Positions 20,390 to 30,546 are shown, counted from the first letter of the stretch. The stretch is 54,385 nucleotides of DNA from Ureibacillus chungkukjangi (GCF_003217295.1 NZ_QJTJ01000022.1:1-54385); one strand, 5' to 3'. The notes: generated by a model not told the origin, from the sequence alone. A program made the numbers and translations.

Positions 20390-20680
20390 ATGGAGGTAAC
20401 TGACGTAAGGTTAAGACGTGTCCAAACTGATGGGCGTATGAGAGCTATTGCTTCAATCACATTAGATGAAGAGTTTGTTGTACATGATATTCGTGTAATC
20501 GATGGCAATAATGGATTATTTGTAGCAATGCCAAGTAAGCGAACACCAGACGGAGAATTCCGCGATATCGCACACCCTATTAACTCTGATACACGAAATA
20601 AACTTCAAGAAGTTGTATTAGCTGCTTATCACGCATCTAGTGAAGAAGAAGTGCTAGAACTTGAAGAGGCAAATGTATAA
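20390..20680 (+). CDS. spoVG: SpoVG, septation/sporulation regulator
   Basis: This 96-residue protein is nearly identical in length and layout to B. subtilis SpoVG (97). It begins [20 protein letters not shown] and contains [20 protein letters not shown] and [12 protein letters not shown]. SpoVG affects asymmetric septation and sporulation and binds nucleic acids in several Firmicutes. The acidic tail is typical. GAGAGGAG lies about 8 bp before the ATG. It has its own promoter candidate and terminator. Position between ridA and glmU is conserved. Confidence 0.97.
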   Translation: MEVTDVRLRRVQTDGRMRAIASITLDEEFVVHDIRVIDGNNGLFVAMPSKRTPDGEFRDIAHPINSDTRNKLQEVVLAAYHASSEEEVLELEEANV

Positions 20681-20691
20681 TCTTTAAACAA

Positions 20692-20730
20692 TAGGAGTCT
20701 ACTCATATTATTTGAGTAGACTCCTTTTTA
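20692..20730 (+). terminator. Terminator after spoVG
   Basis: AGGAGTCTACTCA and TGAGTAGACTCCT form a perfect 13-bp stem followed by TTTT. Confidence 0.92.
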
Positions 20731-20883
20731 TCGTTAGATAAGAGAGTACATAACTTTCATATTTTCATAAATGTATCTAATGCAAATCGTTAAGGCTTGG
20801 TGATACGGCGACTTTTCTAATTAACCTAAAAATTATTATAAAATTCCATAGAAGATGTCATTGATTTGTCAAGTCTGGAAACC

Positions 20884-20912
20884 TTGAAAAGCAGGTGAAT
20901 TTACTATATAGT
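20884..20912 (+). promoter_or_regulatory. Candidate SigA promoter of glmU-prs
   Basis: TTGAAA at 20884-20889 and TATAGT at 20907-20912 are separated by 17 bp; each box has one mismatch to consensus. It lies 39 bp before the glmU start. Confidence 0.65.
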
Positions 20913-20951
20913 CATAAGAGAATATAAGCGAAATTGGGGGACTCAAAGATC

Positions 20952-22316
20952 ATGACGAACATTTTTGCGGTCATTTTGGCTGCTGGTCAAGGAACTCGCA
21001 TGAAGTCCAAATTATATAAGGTGCTCCATCCTGTATGTGGGAAGCCAATGGTAGAACATGTTGTCGAGAACATTCAAACACTGGATGTAAGCCGAATTGT
21101 AACTGTTGTTGGACATGGAGCTGAAAAAGTAAAAGATCAGCTTGGTGAAAAAAGCGAGTATGTAATTCAACAAGAACAACTTGGAACTGCACATGCAGTA
21201 ATTCAAGCAGAAAGCATTTTAAGTTCTCTTGAGGGAACAACACTAGTAGTATGTGGTGATACACCATTGATTCAACCGGAAACAATGAAAGCGTTATATG
21301 AACACCACAATAATCAAAAAGCAAAAGCAACCATTCTAACAGCTGTAGCCGGCAATCCAACAGGATATGGTCGAGTGCTTCGTGACGAAAATGGTCAAGT
21401 ATCACAAATCGTGGAGCAAAAAGATGCTACACCAGAACAGCAGTTAGTTACAGAAATTAACACGGGCACATATTGCTTTGATAACAAAGCATTATTTGAG
21501 GCGTTAAAACTAGTTAACAATGAAAACGCACAGGGTGAATACTATTTACCAGATGTGATTGAAATTTTACAAAAACAAGGTGAAATTGTTTCAGCTTATA
21601 CATGTGCGAATTTCGATGAAACACTAGGAGTAAATGATCGTGTTGCCTTAGCGCAAGCTGAAGAATTAATGCGTGCTCGTATTAATGAAAAGCATATGAG
21701 AAATGGTGTAACAATTATTAACCCAATGTCTACTCACATTAGTGCCGATGCACAAATTGGTCGTGATACGGTTATTAAACCAGGAACGATTATTGAAGGC
21801 CATACGGTAATTGGTGAAGACTGTATTATAGGACCAAATTCTAACATTGTAAATAGTAGAGTCGGCGATCGTACTACGGTATCAAATTCTGTTGTAACTG
21901 ATAGTTCTATAGGAGAAGATACAGCTGTTGGTCCATTCGCTCATTTACGTCCTGAGTCACAATTAGGAAATCATGTGAAAATCGGTAATTTCGTTGAAGT
22001 GAAGAAGAGTACTCTAGGTGATGATACAAAAGTTTCACACTTGAGCTATATTGGCGATGCCGAGGTAGGAAGTAATGTAAATGTTGGCTGTGGATCTATT
22101 ACAGTGAATTATGATGGCAAAAATAAATTTAAAACAATTATTGAAGATGATGTTTTTGTAGGATGTAACTCAAATCTAGTAGCACCAGTTAAGTTAGGTG
22201 CCGGATCATTTATAGCAGCTGGTTCAACGATTACAAAAGAAGTTCCAGCAGATGCATTAGGAATTGCACGTTCAAGACAAGAGAATAAACTGGATTACGC
22301 GAAGAAGTTAAAATAA
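20952..22316 (+). CDS. glmU: Bifunctional GlcN-1-P acetyltransferase / GlcNAc-1-P uridyltransferase
   Basis: This 454-residue enzyme makes UDP-GlcNAc for peptidoglycan and teichoic acids. The N-terminal pyrophosphorylase domain begins [15 protein letters not shown], with [14 protein letters not shown] and the EQLGTAHAV segment. A linker near 230-250 leads to the C-terminal left-handed beta-helix, made of hexapeptide repeats such as [17 protein letters not shown]. The acetyltransferase site is marked by [16 protein letters not shown] and [11 protein letters not shown] use ATG at 20952, after TGGGGGA; an upstream in-frame TTG at 20934 overlaps that site. prs follows after 25 bp and is probably co-transcribed. 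Confidence 0.97.
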   Translation: MTNIFAVILAAGQGTRMKSKLYKVLHPVCGKPMVEHVVENIQTLDVSRIVTVVGHGAEKVKDQLGEKSEYVIQQEQLGTAHAVIQAESILSSLEGTTLVVCGDTPLIQPETMKALYEHHNNQKAKATILTAVAGNPTGYGRVLRDENGQVSQIVEQKDATPEQQLVTEINTGTYCFDNKALFEALKLVNNENAQGEYYLPDVIEILQKQGEIVSAYTCANFDETLGVNDRVALAQAEELMRARINEKHMRNGVTIINPMSTHISADAQIGRDTVIKPGTIIEGHTVIGEDCIIGPNSNIVNSRVGDRTTVSNSVVTDSSIGEDTAVGPFAHLRPESQLGNHVKIGNFVEVKKSTLGDDTKVSHLSYIGDAEVGSNVNVGCGSITVNYDGKNKFKTIIEDDVFVGCNSNLVAPVKLGAGSFIAAGSTITKEVPADALGIARSRQENKLDYAKKLK

Positions 22317-22341
22317 TTTGTAAAACTATTAGGAGGCCATC

Positions 22342-23301
22342 ATGCCGTATCAATATGCTGACACAAAATTAAAAATCTTTTCTTTAAATTCTAACTACCC
22401 ATTAGCACAGGAAATTGCAGAACAAATGGGAGTAGAACTTGGTAAATCATCTGTAAAACATTTCAGTGATGGAGAAGTTCAAATTAGCATCGAAGAAAGT
22501 ATCCGTGGTTGTGACGTATTTATCGTTCAATCTACCTCTGCTCCTGTTAATGAACATTTAATGGAATTATTAATCATGATTGATGCTGTTAAACGTGCTT
22601 CTGCTCGTACAATTAATGTTGTAATGCCGTACTACGGTTATGCACGTCAAGATCGTAAAGCAAAAGCTCGTGAGCCAATCACAGCGAAATTAGTTGCAAA
22701 CTTATTAGAAACTGCTGGGGCAGACCGAGTAATTGTATTAGACTTACATGCTCCACAAATCCAAGGTTTCTTTGATATCTTAATCGACCATCTAGTAGCG
22801 GTTCCAATCTTATCTGACTACTTTAAAACGAAAAACTTCAATCCAGAAGATGTAGTAATTGTATCTCCTGACCATGGTGGGGTTACACGTGCTCGTAAAA
22901 TGGCAGAACGCTTAAAAGCACCGATTGCCATTATCGATAAACGTCGTCCAAAACCAAATGTGGCTGAAGTTATGAATATCGTAGGGAATATCGAAGGTAA
23001 AATTTGTATCTTAATCGATGATATCATTGATACTGCAGGAACAATTACAATTGGTGCAAATGCATTGATTGAATCCGGTGCGAAGGAAGTTTATGCTTGC
23101 TGTTCACACCCAGTACTTTCAGGTCCAGCAATTGAGCGTATTGAAAACTCGGCTATTAAAGAACTAGTAGTAACAAACACAATCCAGCTTTCTGAAGAAA
23201 AAATATCACCTAAGGTTAAACAACTTTCAGTAGCAAACTTAATGGCAGAAGCAATTTCTCGTGTATACGAAAACAAATCAGTAAGTACATTATTCGATTA
23301 A
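22342..23301 (+). CDS. prs: Ribose-phosphate pyrophosphokinase
   Basis: This 319-residue enzyme makes PRPP from ribose-5-phosphate and ATP, the shared precursor of purines, pyrimidines, His and Trp. It shows [16 protein letters not shown] near the start, [17 protein letters not shown] (flexible ATP loop region), [13 protein letters not shown], the conserved [14 protein letters not shown], and the PRPP loop [15 protein letters not shown] precedes the ATG by about 7 bp. B. subtilis Prs has 317 residues. A terminator follows and separates it from the sensor kinase. Confidence 0.98.
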   Translation: MPYQYADTKLKIFSLNSNYPLAQEIAEQMGVELGKSSVKHFSDGEVQISIEESIRGCDVFIVQSTSAPVNEHLMELLIMIDAVKRASARTINVVMPYYGYARQDRKAKAREPITAKLVANLLETAGADRVIVLDLHAPQIQGFFDILIDHLVAVPILSDYFKTKNFNPEDVVIVSPDHGGVTRARKMAERLKAPIAIIDKRRPKPNVAEVMNIVGNIEGKICILIDDIIDTAGTITIGANALIESGAKEVYACCSHPVLSGPAIERIENSAIKELVVTNTIQLSEEKISPKVKQLSVANLMAEAISRVYENKSVSTLFD

Positions 23302-23311
23302 TTCGAGTATT

Positions 23312-23346
23312 GAAGACAGGGCGAACCTTGCTCTGTCTTTTTTTTG
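23312..23346 (+). terminator. Terminator after prs
   Basis: AAGACAG-GC pairs with GC-CTGTCTT around a short loop and is followed by at least eight T. Confidence 0.85.
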
Positions 23347-23567
23347 TTACATTTTATGGTGGGATTATAAAATAGTTTTTAAAAAGCTGAAGTGAATTTC
23401 GGATAGAAAGCTACACTGTTGAAAGGGAATATAGTAGATTAGATATATTAAAGTATAATATCCAATCAAAAAGTCCGTAAGAAATAGAAATAAGCATAGT
23501 GAAAATGCTTATACTACATTCGTCTTAAATGGTAGTGAATTTTATAGGAGTAAGAAAGGTAACAAAA

Positions 23568-24818
23568 ATGAATATTATAAAGGATTTTTTGCTACAGCTA
23601 ATGCTTATGATTGTACCCATATTTATTTACTTTACCTTTATCAGTGAAAAGGTTAAGGGATATAAAAAACAAAATATTATAATGACGGTTTTATGGGGAA
23701 TATCGATCTTATTTTGCATGTCTTTCCCGGTGAGCTTAGGTGAAAATGCACGGTTGGATTTAAGAATTATTCCACTATTATTGATGAGCTTATATGGAGG
23801 AATCTGGTCTTCCTTATTCCTTTCAGCACTTATAATAGTTTATCGATTATATTTTGGAATTAGTATAGGGTTTTATAATACCGTTCTAGTTTTGTTATTA
23901 TCCCTGCCGGTAATCTGGTTTTTTCAAAAATACTTTATAAGGTCTGAAAAACAAAAAAGGGTGAGAATTGCAGTTGGTCTTTCCCTTTTCTACTGTATTG
24001 TTGGGTTTATCGTTTTCAATATTCTAAGAGGTTTTACTCTAGAGAATGGTATAGTACAGATTATTCAACTTATAATGGGCGGGTTAGTTACTTGGTTCTT
24101 TATTGTGTTATATGAAACTATTTTTGAGATTAACCAGATTCGAAAAGAATTGCAAAACGCTGAGAAAGTAAGGGTTATAAGCGAGTTAACAAGTGTTTTT
24201 GCACATGAAATTAGAAATCCGATGCAGGTTACTCGAGGGTTTCTGGAGCTTCTTAACGAACCTGATTTGCCTAAGGAAAAAAAGGAATATATACAAATAT
24301 CCATAGAAGAATTAGACCGAGCAAATGAAATTATTAGTGACTTTTTAGCATTTGGAAAACCAACCACCGATATAAATGAGAGAATCGAAGTAGGTAATCA
24401 GTTACAGCGTGTTGTGAAAATCATCCAAAGCTATGGTATGAATCATAACGTTGAGATTAAAACCGAAATCCCGGGAGAGAGTTGGATTTATGCTAATTCG
24501 CAAAGATTACACCAGTCTTTGATTAATATCTTAAAAAATGCAATAGAGTCTATGCCAAATGGTGGAATTGTGTTGATTACATATACTTCTACTAACAACG
24601 GATATATAAGGATTAGCATTAAAGATGAAGGTGTTGGTATGACAAAAGAACAAATAGATAGGCTAGGATATCCGTATTATTCGTTAAAGGAAACTGGGAC
24701 AGGCTTAGGAATGATGGTAAGTTTCCAAATCATCCAATCTTTTAAGGGGAAGATAGAAGTGATTAGTGAAAAGGATAAGGGAACAGAATTTATCATACTA
24801 TTACCCCAAATATACTAA
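23568..24818 (+). CDS. KinB-like membrane histidine kinase
   Basis: This 416-residue orphan sensor kinase has five to six N-terminal membrane segments (about 5-185), consistent with a 5TM-5TMR_LYT type sensor, then a short coiled linker. The HisKA motif FAHEIRNPMQ has its His near residue 213. The N-box is NILKNAIESM (about 322-331), G1 is DEGVGMTK (about 356-363), and G2 is GTGLGM (about 377-382). This is the layout of KinB-type kinases that feed the sporulation phosphorelay. The phosphorelay link is inference. No response regulator gene is next to it. ATG at 23568 is chosen with AAGAAAGGT upstream; starts up to 23529 are possible. The gene interrupts the prs-ctc order of B. subtilis. Confidence 0.85.
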   Translation: MNIIKDFLLQLMLMIVPIFIYFTFISEKVKGYKKQNIIMTVLWGISILFCMSFPVSLGENARLDLRIIPLLLMSLYGGIWSSLFLSALIIVYRLYFGISIGFYNTVLVLLLSLPVIWFFQKYFIRSEKQKRVRIAVGLSLFYCIVGFIVFNILRGFTLENGIVQIIQLIMGGLVTWFFIVLYETIFEINQIRKELQNAEKVRVISELTSVFAHEIRNPMQVTRGFLELLNEPDLPKEKKEYIQISIEELDRANEIISDFLAFGKPTTDINERIEVGNQLQRVVKIIQSYGMNHNVEIKTEIPGESWIYANSQRLHQSLINILKNAIESMPNGGIVLITYTSTNNGYIRISIKDEGVGMTKEQIDRLGYPYYSLKETGTGLGMMVSFQIIQSFKGKIEVISEKDKGTEFIILLPQIY

Positions 24819-24927
24819 AGTAGCTAATCCACAGGTTGTAGGAAGTAAAATAACTTGATTGTTTTTAAAATGCTTCAAGAAATCCATAGAATATGTTATC
24901 TCTAAGTCAAATTTATGTGCTAGAAAA

Positions 24928-24953
24928 GTTTAGGATTCCATAAATAAAGGAAT
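24928..24953 (+). promoter_or_regulatory. Weak SigB-like promoter candidate before ctc
   Basis: GTTTAG at 24928-24933 and AGGAAT at 24948-24953 are 14 bp apart. They match the SigB consensus (GTTTAA, GGGTAT) at 5 of 6 and 4 of 6 positions. B. subtilis ctc is a SigB gene, which is the main reason to list it. Confidence 0.3.
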
Positions 24954-24989
24954 ACTGAAATTGGACATAACTTTGAGAGGAGTTTGTAT

Positions 24990-25619
24990 ATGGATATTAT
25001 TTTAGAAGCGAAACCAAGAGAAACGGGAGCACATTCTACTTTAACAAAACTTCGTCATGAAGGACAGCTACCTGGAGTTATTTATGGCTATAAAGTGGCT
25101 AACAAACCAGTAACACTTGATTATAAAGAAATGGCGAAAGCTGTTCAAAAGTTTGGAAGCGCGGGTGTATTTAAAATTGATTTGGAAGGCAATCAAATCA
25201 ATGCGGTTTTAACAGATATACAAAGATGTGCACTAAAAGGTACCGTTAAACATGTGGATTTACTATCTATTAATATGGCTGAGGAATTAGAGGTAGATGT
25301 ACCAGTTATGGTAATTGGTGAGGCATCTGGGGTAAAAGAAGGCGGCGTACTAATGCAGCCTATTCGAGAACTGAAAATCAAGGTTAAACCGTCAAATATT
25401 CCAGAGTCAATTGAAGTGGATGCTTCCAATGTTGGAATGAATGAATCTATTTCAGTAGCTGAAATAAGAAGTACGGTTCCATTTGAAATCCTAAATGCAG
25501 ATGAGGATACGCTTGTTTCTGTCACGCCACCAGTTGTCGTGAACGATGATACTGCTGGACAAGGTGATACGGAAAACCAAGATATCAAAGCAACAGAAGC
25601 TCCAGAATCAGAAAGCTAA
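24990..25619 (+). CDS. ctc: 50S ribosomal protein L25 / general stress protein Ctc
   Basis: This 209-residue protein is the long Ctc form of L25. The N-terminal 5S rRNA-binding L25 domain (about 1-95) contains LTKLRHEGQLPGVIYGY and FKIDLEGN. The C-terminal beta (TL5) domain (about 96-185) contains LEVDVPVMVIGEASGVKEGG. An acidic tail rich in D, Q and E closes the protein. Ctc binds 5S rRNA in the 50S subunit, and in B. subtilis is stress-induced. GAGAGGAG lies about 9 bp before the ATG at 24990; an in-frame TTG six bases upstream is less likely. Two hairpins follow. Confidence 0.94.
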   Translation: MDIILEAKPRETGAHSTLTKLRHEGQLPGVIYGYKVANKPVTLDYKEMAKAVQKFGSAGVFKIDLEGNQINAVLTDIQRCALKGTVKHVDLLSINMAEELEVDVPVMVIGEASGVKEGGVLMQPIRELKIKVKPSNIPESIEVDASNVGMNESISVAEIRSTVPFEILNADEDTLVSVTPPVVVNDDTAGQGDTENQDIKATEAPESES

Positions 25620-25625
25620 TTTTGC

Positions 25626-25660
25626 AAAATGTATGAGTCAACTGCTCATACATTTTTATT
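25626..25660 (+). terminator. Terminator after ctc
   Basis: AATGTATGAG pairs with CTCATACATT around a 7-nt loop and is followed by TTTATTTTT. Confidence 0.85.
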
Positions 25661-25681
25661 TTTTATAAGGGAATAGTAAAT

Positions 25682-25738
25682 TAACAGCTCCCCCATAAAG
25701 GTGTAAGTAAAATCTTACGCCTTGCTGTTTTTTATTTT
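25682..25738 (+). terminator. Second hairpin terminator in the ctc-pth interval
   Basis: An outer AACAGC/GCTGTT pair encloses AAGGTGTAAG / CTTACGCCTT, followed by TTTTATTTTTATTT. It may be a back-up terminator for ctc. Confidence 0.65.
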
Positions 25739-25866
25739 TATTTAACTAATATAGAGGGTTTTCCATTTTTATGAAGTAATAAGTACATAAGTAGTCTTGT
25801 TTTTTCTCTTTCAATAAAGCCTATGTTAAAATATTTACGATTAGTGGAAAAAAAGGATGAGTATTC

Positions 25867-26430
25867 ATGAAATTAATAATTGGATTAGGAAATCCAGGGA
25901 AACAATATGAACATACACGCCACAATATAGGCTTTGAATGTATAGATGCATTAGCTAAAAAATGGGACGCCCCATTAAACCAAATGAAATTTAACGGAAT
26001 GTATGCAACTGTTCACCGACCAGAAGGAAAAGTAATTTTGTTAAAACCTTTAACATATATGAATTTATCAGGTGAATCTGTTCGCCCGTTAATGGATTAC
26101 TTTGATATCGATATTGAGGATATTATTGTGATCTATGACGATTTAGATTTAGATACAGGGAAACTACGTCTGCGTCAAAAGGGAAGTGCTGGTGGTCATA
26201 ACGGAATCAAATCATTGATCCAGCATTTAGGCACTCAGGAGTTTAACCGAATTCGAGTAGGGATTAGCCGCCCTCCTGCGGGTATGAAGGTGGCAGATTA
26301 CGTACTTGCAAAATTTACAAAAGAAGATGATTCAGCAATTGACCAAGCGATTGATAAAACAGTTTCAGCAGTGGAAGTATCTTTATCAAAAAAATTCTTA
26401 GACGTAATGTCCGAATTTAATGGTGCATAA
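25867..26430 (+). CDS. pth: Peptidyl-tRNA hydrolase
   Basis: This 187-residue enzyme (SpoVC in B. subtilis) recycles peptidyl-tRNAs released from stalled ribosomes. It has [20 protein letters not shown] (Asn 9-10 region and catalytic His near 20), [33 protein letters not shown] and [15 protein letters not shown], all intact. Length matches the family (about 188). AAAAGGATGAG lies upstream of the ATG. An extended -10 like TGTTAAAAT (about 25824-25832) may drive it. fin follows after about 75 bp. Confidence 0.97.
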   Translation: MKLIIGLGNPGKQYEHTRHNIGFECIDALAKKWDAPLNQMKFNGMYATVHRPEGKVILLKPLTYMNLSGESVRPLMDYFDIDIEDIIVIYDDLDLDTGKLRLRQKGSAGGHNGIKSLIQHLGTQEFNRIRVGISRPPAGMKVADYVLAKFTKEDDSAIDQAIDKTVSAVEVSLSKKFLDVMSEFNGA

Positions 26431-26504
26431 ATAGGCAAAATTAGGTCAATACTTTGAGTATTACAAAGCTATTGCTTTACATACTCGAGGGGGAGGCGAT
26501 TATA

Positions 26505-26732
26505 ATGCCTGTTAAGTATCGTTGCCGACATTGTGAGACGGAAATTGGGACATTACCATTTGATGCGGATGACACAATTCGAAAATTGCATTTGTTTGAG
26601 GTTGGAGAGGTTGACGATTATATTGAAAAGAATGATCGTGGTGATACAACCGTGCATTGTATCTGTGAGCATTGCGAAGATTCATTAAGACAATTTCCTG
26701 ATTATTATGCACTCAAAAAGTGGCTTCAATAA
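26505..26732 (+). CDS. fin: Anti-sigma factor Fin (YabK)
   Basis: This 75-residue zinc-ribbon-like protein corresponds to B. subtilis Fin, which inhibits SigF-directed transcription and helps the switch to SigG in the forespore. Two CxxC pairs are present: CRHCETEIG at about 6-14 and CEHCEDSLRQ near 52-61. ATG at 26505 follows GGGGGAGGCG at good spacing; an upstream in-frame start would add 17 residues without a binding site. Sequence identity to Fin is modest, but length, cysteines and position between pth and mfd agree. Confidence 0.88.
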   Translation: MPVKYRCRHCETEIGTLPFDADDTIRKLHLFEVGEVDDYIEKNDRGDTTVHCICEHCEDSLRQFPDYYALKKWLQ

Positions 26733-26794
26733 TATAATCATTGTATAGCCAACAATTACAATGCAATCTACGCACGTAAGTCATGGTGCGAGAG

Positions 26795-26831
26795 AGTGGG
26801 CGACTTACAAAAAAAGTCACCCACTTTTTCC
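26795..26831 (+). terminator. Terminator after fin
   Basis: AGTGGG-GACTT pairs with AAGTC-CCCACT with one internal mismatch, followed by TTTTTCC. Confidence 0.75.
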
Positions 26832-26919
26832 AATTGCTTCTATTAAAAAATAAAAGATAAAAAATTCATATAAATCAAGACTATTTACATAAATAGAGAT
26901 TATGGAAGGGGGTTTATGA

Positions 26920-29900
26920 ATGAATGTTATTCATCAACTATTCTCTCAAGATAAACATATAAACACGTTCATCCAACAAATTGGTGAGAAGAATTATAAT
27001 TCACAGCTTATTACAGGTTTAACAGGAAGTGCACGACCAGCATTTATTCAAACAATATTTGAGGATATTAAAAAGCCTCTTTATATTTTGTCACCGAATC
27101 TTCTACAGGCCCAAAAATTAGTAGATGATTTGTCCTCTCTAGTAGGAGAAGATGCAGTTCATTATTATCCTGCCGATGAATTTATAGCAGCTGATATGAC
27201 AATTGCCTCACCTGAGCTAAAAGCGGCACGTATTGCTACATTAGATCATTTAGCAAAAAAAGAGCGGGCTATCTATGTGATTCCGATTGCTGGAATGCGC
27301 AAAATGATGACAGCACCGGAGCAATGGAAAGGTTATTTCCTGAAAGCGTCGGTAGGAAAAGATATTGATATTGAAGATTGGTTGCTTCACTTAGTGACAA
27401 TGGGCTATACACGGAGTCAAATGGTGACAACACCTGGTGAGTTTGCGTTACGTGGGGGAATTCTCGATATTTACCCACCCTATGCAGAGTCACCTATTCG
27501 AATTGAGCTATTTGATACTGAAATCGATTCCATTCGTACATTTTCAGCTGATGACCAACGCTCCATCGAAAAATTAGATGCGATCGAAATATTACCGGCT
27601 GCAGAAATACTGTTAACAAAGGACCAACGCTTACAATTAGCAGAAAGACTTGAAGCGTCCCTTAGCAAAAGCCTAAAGAAATTAAAGAAGCAGGAAACCC
27701 AGGAAATTCTATATCAAAATATTAAGCATGATATAGAGCTATTAAGACAAGGAAGTATTCCAGACCATGTTACTAAATATGGTTCTCTTTTATATGAAGA
27801 ATTGTCTTACCTAGGTGACTATTTTGATAAGGACGGTATCGTCTTATTCGATGAACTTGGTCGAATTCAAGAGGTAATGGATGCATGGGAGCGAGAAGAA
27901 GAGGACTGGTTTGTTTCGTTGATAGAAGAAGGGAAAATCGTCCATGATGTGAAATCCTCTTTCACATTTAAGGAAATCAATTCTATGATAGAGCAGCGAA
28001 AAATTTATTTTGCTCTATTTGCACGAACTTTTTCAGGCATTCAATTTAAAAAGACAACGAATATTTCTTGTAAACCAATGCAGCAATTCCATGGTCAAAT
28101 ATCTCTATTACAAAACGAAATTGAGCGATGGATGCAAGAGAATTTTACGGTTCTCTTTATTGCTGATGGTAAAGAAAGAGTTAAAAAACTCCAAAGTATG
28201 CTAGAGGAGTATGGAATCCATAGTTTAATAGGAACGCCAAATGATGCTGGTATCTATATTGTGGATGGGCAACTAGCTTCAGGCTTTGAACTACCCTTAC
28301 AGCGAATAGCAGTTGTGACAGATGACGAATTATTTAAGCAACAGCCAAAAAGGAAAAATCGACGACCACAAAAAATGTCCAATGCTGAACGCATTAAAAG
28401 TTATACAGAGATTAACCCTGGGGATTATGTTGTACATATCCATCATGGGATAGGAAAATATATCGGTATTGAAACACTAGAGGTGAATGGTAATCATAAA
28501 GACTACCTGCATATTAAATACCGAGCGGATGATAAATTATTTGTTCCAGTTGAGCAAATTGATTTGATTCAAAAATATGTTGCCTCAGAAGGAAAAGAAC
28601 CAAAGCTACATAAGCTTGGCGGGGCAGAATGGAAAAAGGCTAAGGCTAAGGTATCGTCAGCTATCAATGATATAGCAGATGATTTGATTAAGCTCTATGC
28701 AAAACGTGAGGCAGAGAAAGGATATGCCTTCTCTCCTGATACAGATGAACAACGTACCTTTGAGGATGCCTTCCCATATGAAGCAACAGAGGATCAGCTA
28801 CGTTCTATAATAGAAGTAAAACATGATATGGAACGGGAACGTCCAATGGATCGCCTTGTATGTGGAGATGTTGGTTATGGGAAAACAGAAGTCGCTATCC
28901 GCGCTGCCTTTAAGGCAATTATGGATGGAAAGCAAGTTGCCTTTCTTGTGCCAACAACGATCTTAGCTCAACAGCATTTCGAAACAATTCAAGAGCGTTT
29001 TGAAGGCTTCCCCATAAATGTTGGCTTATTAAGTCGTTTCCGTACAAAGAAACAACAAGCAGAGACCATTAAAGGGTTAAAAGAAGGAACAGTTGATATT
29101 GTCATTGGGACACATCGAATTTTGTCCAAGGACCTGATTTTCCGTGATTTAGGCTTACTGATTGTTGATGAAGAGCAACGATTTGGCGTAACACATAAAG
29201 AAAAAATTAAACAATTGAAAACAAACGTAGATGTCTTAACTTTAACTGCTACACCAATTCCTCGTACGTTACATATGTCGATGGTTGGAGTAAGGGATTT
29301 ATCAGTTATTGAAACACCGCCACAAAACCGTTTCCCGGTACAAACCTATGTAATGGAATACAACGGAGCGTTGGTGCGTGAAGCAATTGAAAGAGAAATG
29401 GCTCGTGGTGGACAAACTTTTTATCTCTATAATCGCGTAGAGGATATGACAAGAAAAGTGGAAGAAATTCAAATGCTTGTCCCTGATGCACGTGTCGGAT
29501 ATGCGCATGGGAAGATGACTGAATCTCAATTAGAATCAATTATTTTGAACTTTTTAGATGGGGAATATGATGTCCTTGTTACGACAACCATTATAGAAAC
29601 CGGTGTTGATATTCCAAATGTAAACACATTGATTGTTCACGATGCTGATCGAATGGGCTTATCCCAGCTTTACCAGCTAAGAGGTCGTGTAGGTCGTTCA
29701 AACCGTATTGCATATGCGTATTTCATGTATCAAAGAGATAAAGTATTAACAGATGTGGCAGAGCAAAGACTGCAAACCATCAAAGAATTTACAGAGCTTG
29801 GTTCAGGATTTAAAATCGCTATGCGAGATTTATCGATTCGTGGTGCAGGTAATCTATTAGGAGCACAGCAGCATGGCTTTATTGACTCTGTTGGGTTTGA

Positions 29901-30432
29901 CCTCTACTCACAAATGCTTGAGGAAGCCATTGAAGAGCGTCGTACAGGCGTCGTAAAAGAGGAAAAGCCAGACGTCGAAATTATTCTTCAGGCAGATGCC
30001 TATATTCCGGATGCTTATATACCAGATGGCTATCAAAAAATTCAAATGTATAAACGGATTAAATCCATGGAGCGTGTGGAGGACTTTGATGAAATTTGGG
30101 ACGAATTAGTGGACCGATTTGGTGATGTACCAGTTGAAACAGAAAAACTACTACGGATTGCACGAATTAAAGTGTGGGCACTAGAAGCTGGTATCACGGC
30201 CATAAAAGAAAAGCAAAAGGTTATTTCCCTTTATTTATCAGAAGAAGGTACTGCTAAAGTGGATGGTAGTGTTGTTGTGACGGAGTCCATGAAATTTGAG
30301 AGAGCAGTTGGGTTCGTGATGGACGGAGCGAAGTTAACACTAACAATCGACGAAAAAAAATGTGGCAAGATCCCTCCTTTTGAGGTGTTAGAACAATTGG
30401 CTGAAATTGTAGCAAAAGCTAAAAAACAGTAG
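26920..30432 (+). CDS. mfd: Transcription-repair coupling factor Mfd
   Basis: This 1170-residue translocase removes RNA polymerase stalled at lesions and recruits UvrA. The N-terminal third is the UvrB-like module (QLITGLTGSARPAF, then the GGILDIYPPYAESPIRIE region). The RNA polymerase-interacting domain is at about 490-560, with NPGDYVVHIHHGIGKYIGIE. The SF2 motor has GDVGYGKTEVA near 648, DEEQ near 749, TATPIPRTLHMS, and the QLRGRVGRS motif VI with the TRG region. A C-terminal D7 domain closes it. AAGGGGG precedes the ATG. Length agrees with B. subtilis Mfd (1177). Confidence 0.98.
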   Translation: MNVIHQLFSQDKHINTFIQQIGEKNYNSQLITGLTGSARPAFIQTIFEDIKKPLYILSPNLLQAQKLVDDLSSLVGEDAVHYYPADEFIAADMTIASPELKAARIATLDHLAKKERAIYVIPIAGMRKMMTAPEQWKGYFLKASVGKDIDIEDWLLHLVTMGYTRSQMVTTPGEFALRGGILDIYPPYAESPIRIELFDTEIDSIRTFSADDQRSIEKLDAIEILPAAEILLTKDQRLQLAERLEASLSKSLKKLKKQETQEILYQNIKHDIELLRQGSIPDHVTKYGSLLYEELSYLGDYFDKDGIVLFDELGRIQEVMDAWEREEEDWFVSLIEEGKIVHDVKSSFTFKEINSMIEQRKIYFALFARTFSGIQFKKTTNISCKPMQQFHGQISLLQNEIERWMQENFTVLFIADGKERVKKLQSMLEEYGIHSLIGTPNDAGIYIVDGQLASGFELPLQRIAVVTDDELFKQQPKRKNRRPQKMSNAERIKSYTEINPGDYVVHIHHGIGKYIGIETLEVNGNHKDYLHIKYRADDKLFVPVEQIDLIQKYVASEGKEPKLHKLGGAEWKKAKAKVSSAINDIADDLIKLYAKREAEKGYAFSPDTDEQRTFEDAFPYEATEDQLRSIIEVKHDMERERPMDRLVCGDVGYGKTEVAIRAAFKAIMDGKQVAFLVPTTILAQQHFETIQERFEGFPINVGLLSRFRTKKQQAETIKGLKEGTVDIVIGTHRILSKDLIFRDLGLLIVDEEQRFGVTHKEKIKQLKTNVDVLTLTATPIPRTLHMSMVGVRDLSVIETPPQNRFPVQTYVMEYNGALVREAIEREMARGGQTFYLYNRVEDMTRKVEEIQMLVPDARVGYAHGKMTESQLESIILNFLDGEYDVLVTTTIIETGVDIPNVNTLIVHDADRMGLSQLYQLRGRVGRSNRIAYAYFMYQRDKVLTDVAEQRLQTIKEFTELGSGFKIAMRDLSIRGAGNLLGAQQHGFIDSVGFDLYSQMLEEAIEERRTGVVKEEKPDVEIILQADAYIPDAYIPDGYQKIQMYKRIKSMERVEDFDEIWDELVDRFGDVPVETEKLLRIARIKVWALEAGITAIKEKQKVISLYLSEEGTAKVDGSVVVTESMKFERAVGFVMDGAKLTLTIDEKKCGKIPPFEVLEQLAEIVAKAKKQ

Positions 30433-30516
30433 GTATTTTTCAATATATGATATTCCTATAATGTTAAAAATTTTTGTTGCCCGACTTTAGAATTTAAACC
30501 TCTTCATACACTTTCT

Positions 30517-30546
30517 GCATACATTGTCCAATTCTTAACCATACTA
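30517..30546 (+). promoter_or_regulatory. SigG-type promoter of spoVT
   Basis: GCATA at 30517-30521 and CATACTA at 30540-30546 are separated by exactly 18 bp. Both match the SigG consensus (GHATR, CATnHTA) fully. B. subtilis spoVT is transcribed by SigG. Confidence 0.8.
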
